DNA from: an uncultured Paraprevotella sp.
GTDB lineage: Bacteria; Bacteroidota; Bacteroidia; Bacteroidales; Bacteroidaceae
Direction: 5' to 3'
Length of the DNA stretch: 8,615 bases
NCBI GenBank assembly: GCA_900770805.1
Contig: CAAGLP010000198.1
Span: 1 to 8,615, forward strand
How positions within the stretch are numbered: position 1 is the first letter of the stretch; each line of letters opens with the position of its first letter. Shown in pieces: positions 7,130-8,615 of the stretch. Under the pieces are notes generated by a model, which was not told where the DNA came from, did not search any database, and worked only from the letters and a program-made list of their open reading frames with translations. The position numbers and the translations under genes were made by a program.

Positions 7130-7291
7130 AACAAAGAAAGAGGAATCGTAATGACTCCTCTTTCTTGCTGTACGCCTGATAGGGCGCAAACCAATACTTT
7201 TTATTTGATTGATTTTGAGAAGTTTATACAAATTGAATTTCCGAAGTTGCAATAATTTCTGCAAAATCGTTTCAATGAACGCTGGTTAATT
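7130..7291 (-). ncRNA. Candidate minus-strand small RNA between a promoter-like sequence and a hairpin terminator
   Basis: The promoter-like sequence at 7298-7329 reads leftward and would start transcription near 7290. About 125 nt further on, the 7166-7134 hairpin, read on the minus strand, ends in TCCTCTTTCTTTGTT, a better U-rich tail than on the plus strand. This defines a possible RNA of about 160 nt ending just short of the DUF3098 gene. The 73-codon frame inside it (from 7264) runs through the hairpin into that gene and looks non-coding. Expression is not shown; spread of this element as an intergenic repeat is an alternative. Confidence 0.25.
7134..7166. terminator. Strong hairpin, bidirectional intrinsic terminator
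   Basis: AAGAAAGAGGA (7134-7144) pairs perfectly with TCCTCTTTCTT (7156-7166), an 11-bp stem. Past one mismatch, TC/GA pairs and a G-T wobble extend it, leaving a TAA loop. It lies 45 nt after the DUF3098 stop. On the plus strand the U-rich stretch lies within the 3' arm; on the minus strand it continues into TTTGTT. It should end the plus-strand operon and can also stop leftward transcription. Confidence 0.75.
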
Positions 7292-7297
7292 CGAGTG

Positions 7298-7329
7298 CAA
7301 AGGTTGCTATTTTATTTTGAAAGAACAAA
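7298..7329 (-). promoter_or_regulatory. Minus-strand Bacteroidetes-type promoter
   Basis: Read on the minus strand, TTTG (7329-7326) is followed after exactly 20 nt by AACCTTTG (7305-7298), one base from the TAnnTTTG -7 consensus, and the spacing is ideal (19-21). The flanks are AT-rich. No convincing gene follows leftward, so it may drive a small RNA or be a remnant of a dispersed intergenic element. Confidence 0.45.
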
Positions 7330-7393
7330 ACTTTTTTTCTCCTTTTTCACAATGAGATACATAAAATTCATTTTAACGGATAGCCTACATAAT

Positions 7394-7432
7394 AGAATAG
7401 ATGTCTATTCTTTTGCAATATATACTGCAATA
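7394..7432. repeat. 18-bp palindrome with adjacent TGCAATA direct repeat
   Basis: AGAATAGA (7394-7401) and TCTATTCT (7404-7411) are perfect inverted arms around TG. Immediately after, TGCAATA occurs at 7414-7420 and 7426-7432 with a 12-bp period; the same stretch also contains TTGCA/TGCAA inverted arms (7413-7417, 7426-7430). A compact symmetric block like this in AT-rich DNA may be a protein-binding site, but chance is possible. Confidence 0.35.
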
Positions 7433-7607
7433 ATGCTTTTTTCTGTTTGCTTGGAGGTGTCCGCATTTTCATAGAAAGCACATCCAGTAAAAGAAAATAA
7501 ATAAAAATAAGGGGGTGGGTGTCCTCTCTGGTGCGGATGGTATATATAGTTTTAGCCTAAAAATTTTCAATCTCGTTTTTTCAGCCTCAACATCTACCTA
7601 AAAAGTG

Positions 7608-7625
7608 GTAACAAAAACGTGTTAC
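7608..7625 (-). terminator. Weak candidate terminator overlapping the stop of the minus-strand operon
   Basis: On the minus strand GTAAC (7625-7621, containing the TAA stop) can pair with GTTAC (7612-7608) across an 8-nt loop, followed by CACTTTTT. The stem has only five pairs, so the call is weak. No better terminator for the leftward operon is visible nearby. Confidence 0.25.
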
Positions 7626-8032
7626 ATAGTAAGCACAAACCACAACAGAATTATATTTAACACGAATAGAAAACACCCTATAGCAAACTTTACATTATAG
7701 CTTAAAGTCTGTTTGTCCGTATGGGGTGTTTCTGCTATTGTATTCTTTGTACTTTTGCTCTTTTTCTTTGCTTGTGCTTTCCTCTTACGCTCAATTCTTT
7801 TTTGCTCCTTAATGATACGCTCTTTCTCTTTTATTTGCAGTTTCAAATAACGTATTGTATCATCCAACATTTCGTTGGTATCTTTATATTCTACAACCTT
7901 TTCCGTTTCTACCTCTTCTATGTATTCATCTGGATATTCTTCCGCTCTATCCTCAAAATATTCTGCACCCTCTCCAGTATGCATATATCTGTCGTACATA
8001 TCATCGGTATAATCGTTGTCGTAGTAGCTCAT
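7622..8032 (-). CDS. Hypothetical acidic, coiled-coil, C-terminally membrane-anchored protein
   Basis: This 136-residue protein starts at the ATG at 8032, which overlaps the stop of the upstream gene as ATGA. Residues 1-50 are strongly acidic and rich in tyrosine (MSYYDNDYTDDMYDRY...), 52-95 form a likely coiled coil that becomes very lysine/arginine-rich (KEKERIIKEQKRIERKRK), and 115-134 form a single hydrophobic helix two residues from the end. With no signal peptide this is the layout of a tail-anchored protein, with the charged part in the cytoplasm and the C-terminus in the inner membrane. I recognise no family. The sharp acidic-then-basic charge split suggests protein-protein contacts, perhaps with the gene products translated just before it. 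The gene is AT-rich compared with those on the left. That it is a real gene is supported by the coupling and by a coherent domain pattern. Confidence 0.72.
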   Translation of the reverse strand: MSYYDNDYTDDMYDRYMHTGEGAEYFEDRAEEYPDEYIEEVETEKVVEYKDTNEMLDDTIRYLKLQIKEKERIIKEQKRIERKRKAQAKKKSKSTKNTIAETPHTDKQTLSYNVKFAIGCFLFVLNIILLWFVLTM

Positions 8033-8385
8033 TGAAATCTGCTGTTTGATTGTATAATATTTTGCATTAAGCTGTCTATTTCGCTTGCAACGCTTTTACT
8101 CCAGATTGTAAGAGATACAAGCATATTAGTTGGGTTGTTTGTTCCAATAAGCAAAATACAAGGTTCTGAGGCATTTTCTTGCTCACTACAAAGATAAGGA
8201 GCATCCTCAATTTTGCAAGAAAGTATATCACTGAAATTATACTTTTCATCGTTAATAAATAGTACTCTGGAGTATGCAAATTCTAAGATATATTTCATTC
8301 TCTTCTTGCTAATCCAAATTAGATCTGTAGCCTTTCCGTACTCTTCCGAAAGAGATTGTACATAATTGTTCCACTCTGTGCTCAT
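8029..8385 (-). CDS. Hypothetical small cytosolic protein, possible PH-like fold
   Basis: This 118-residue protein starts at the ATG at 8385, 7 nt after the stop of the upstream membrane gene, and overlaps the next gene by ATGA. There is no signal peptide or TM helix. The middle reads as short strands with a motif I associate with small bacterial PH-like proteins: an N-terminal strand pair (RVLFINDEKYNFSDILSCKIED, about 40-61), then CILLIGTNNPTNMLVSLTI (76-94), then a C-terminal helix VASEIDSLMQNIIQ (99-112). Relatives I recall usually carry a glycine-rich hydrophobic insert between the DILSCEV-like strand and the strand rich in I/T/N; here only a short polar loop (about 62-75) fills that place. 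The resemblance is from memory and modest. If correct, it would be a membrane-associated adaptor working with its two membrane-protein neighbours. Function is otherwise unknown. Confidence 0.65.
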   Translation of the reverse strand: MSTEWNNYVQSLSEEYGKATDLIWISKKRMKYILEFAYSRVLFINDEKYNFSDILSCKIEDAPYLCSEQENASEPCILLIGTNNPTNMLVSLTIWSKSVASEIDSLMQNIIQSNSRFQ

Positions 8386-8392
8386 ATCTGTC

Positions 8393-8615
8393 TTAATCTT
8401 CGTAGTTTTCTAATTTGATACCACCCACATAATTACCGCCTCTTTCTTCTGTTTTAATAGTCTCTTGTTCTTTAGGCTTATTCTTTGATATGGTTGTGAT
8501 ATTATGATTAACCTTAAACGACAATATTTGTAGTTTCTGCATATCGCATAATTGAGATAAGAACACGCCCAGCACTTCAATAATAAAAGATGCTACTAAT
8601 AAACCGCCACCAAAA
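8393..8615 (-). CDS. 3' end of a hypothetical membrane protein, truncated by the window edge
   Basis: On the minus strand the frame is open from the window edge to a TAA at 8395-8393, giving at least 73 residues. A GTG at 8575 is an available start, but the 13 codons before it continue the same hydrophobic helix (FGGGLLVASFIIEVLGVFLSQL), so the gene most likely begins outside the window. After this TM segment comes a polar, charged tail of about 50 residues (SKNKPKEQETIKTEERGGN...) ending LENYED, presumably cytoplasmic. I do not recognise the family. It is the first visible gene of a leftward operon, 7 nt before the 118-residue protein. Confidence 0.6.
   Translation of the reverse strand, partial: FGGGLLVASFIIEVLGVFLSQLCDMQKLQILSFKVNHNITTISKNKPKEQETIKTEERGGNYVGGIKLENYED

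Larger units (their letters stand above)
7089..7621. other. Non-coding AT-rich gap between convergent transcription units
   Basis: No protein gene is convincing here. The stretch contains a bidirectional terminator-like hairpin, a minus-strand promoter-like sequence, an 18-bp palindrome with a neighbouring TGCAATA direct repeat, a palindrome TTTTAG-C-CTAAAA (7550-7562), and a G-rich patch at 7511-7519. Composition falls from the roughly balanced GC of the left-hand genes to clearly AT-rich after about 7200. The gene on its left points right and the genes on its right point left, so it is a shared 3' region. Confidence 0.7.

Noticed and set aside
7043..7264. Minus-strand 73-codon frame behind a promoter-like sequence
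   Set aside because: It runs through the terminator hairpin and into the DUF3098 gene, its product is an odd mix of basic and Ser/His-rich segments, and it has no family resemblance. The RNA reading is more likely.
7460..7537. TCCGCA...TGCGGA inverted arms and two GGTGTCC copies (7456-7462, 7518-7524)
   Set aside because: Only six pairs across a 66-nt loop plus a 7-bp direct repeat; easily explained by chance.
7511..7540. G-rich patch as a possible G-quadruplex
   Set aside because: Only two runs of three or more G are present close together; four are needed for a convincing quadruplex.
7089..7621. Possible tRNA, CRISPR array or insertion-sequence remnant in the long gap
   Set aside because: I see no cloverleaf, no regularly spaced repeats and no transposase fragment or matching terminal repeats.
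7721..8035. Plus-strand 104-codon frame rich in Phe, Cys and Leu
   Set aside because: It is the antisense of the Lys/Glu-rich 136-residue gene; its hydrophobicity is an artefact of reading that charge-rich codon pattern backwards.

Overview
This window looks like a Bacteroidales chromosome, most likely Prevotella or a close relative. The reasons are family content (a Bacteroidetes-type topoisomerase IV subunit A, a DUF3316 protein, a DUF2723/GT117 glycosyltransferase and a DUF3098 protein), near absence of Shine-Dalgarno sequences, signal peptides ending in ...AQ, and promoter sequences resembling the Bacteroidetes TTTG / TAnnTTTG consensus. The genus is an inference from memory; no search was run.

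Left part, + strand (1-7088): the 3' end of parC is followed by four full genes and a small fifth one. A DUF3316 envelope protein (960-1787), an S41 lipoprotein protease (1811-2821) and a two-TM protein with a C-terminal OmpR/PhoB-type winged helix (2860-3654) follow parC at 23-38 nt spacing and look co-transcribed. A 132-nt gap then holds a promoter-like region: an 11-bp-period direct repeat, a TTTG, and an inverted repeat overlapping a perfect TACCTTTG box. It leads into a 1023-aa DUF2723 GT-C membrane glycosyltransferase (3787-6858), which overlaps a DUF3098 small membrane protein (6858-7088) by one base.

Middle (7089-7621): a 533-nt AT-rich gap between convergent transcription units. It holds a strong hairpin at 7134-7166 that can terminate in both directions, a good minus-strand Bacteroidetes-type promoter at 7298-7329 (together possibly a ~160-nt minus-strand RNA), and several small palindromes. 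No protein gene is supported there.

Right part, - strand (7622-8615): an AT-rich operon read right to left. It contains the 3' end of a membrane protein running off the window, a 118-aa PH-like/hypothetical cytosolic protein, and a 136-aa acidic, coiled-coil, C-terminally membrane-anchored protein coupled by an ATGA overlap. Its composition differs from the left part and it looks like accessory DNA.

Most interesting idea: the regulator at 2860-3654 is an inverted ToxR/CadC-like one-component membrane regulator (periplasmic sensor, cytoplasmic C-terminal winged helix). Repeats of ATGTAA with OmpR/PhoB-like spacing lie just upstream of the promoter of the adjacent glycosyltransferase, and a single copy lies at the regulator's own start. 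The sensor segment also carries three D-(S/T)-hydrophobic sequences matching the known Bacteroidota O-glycosylation motif. A membrane regulator controlling, and perhaps sensing, a protein glycosyltransferase is a testable hypothesis, not an established system.
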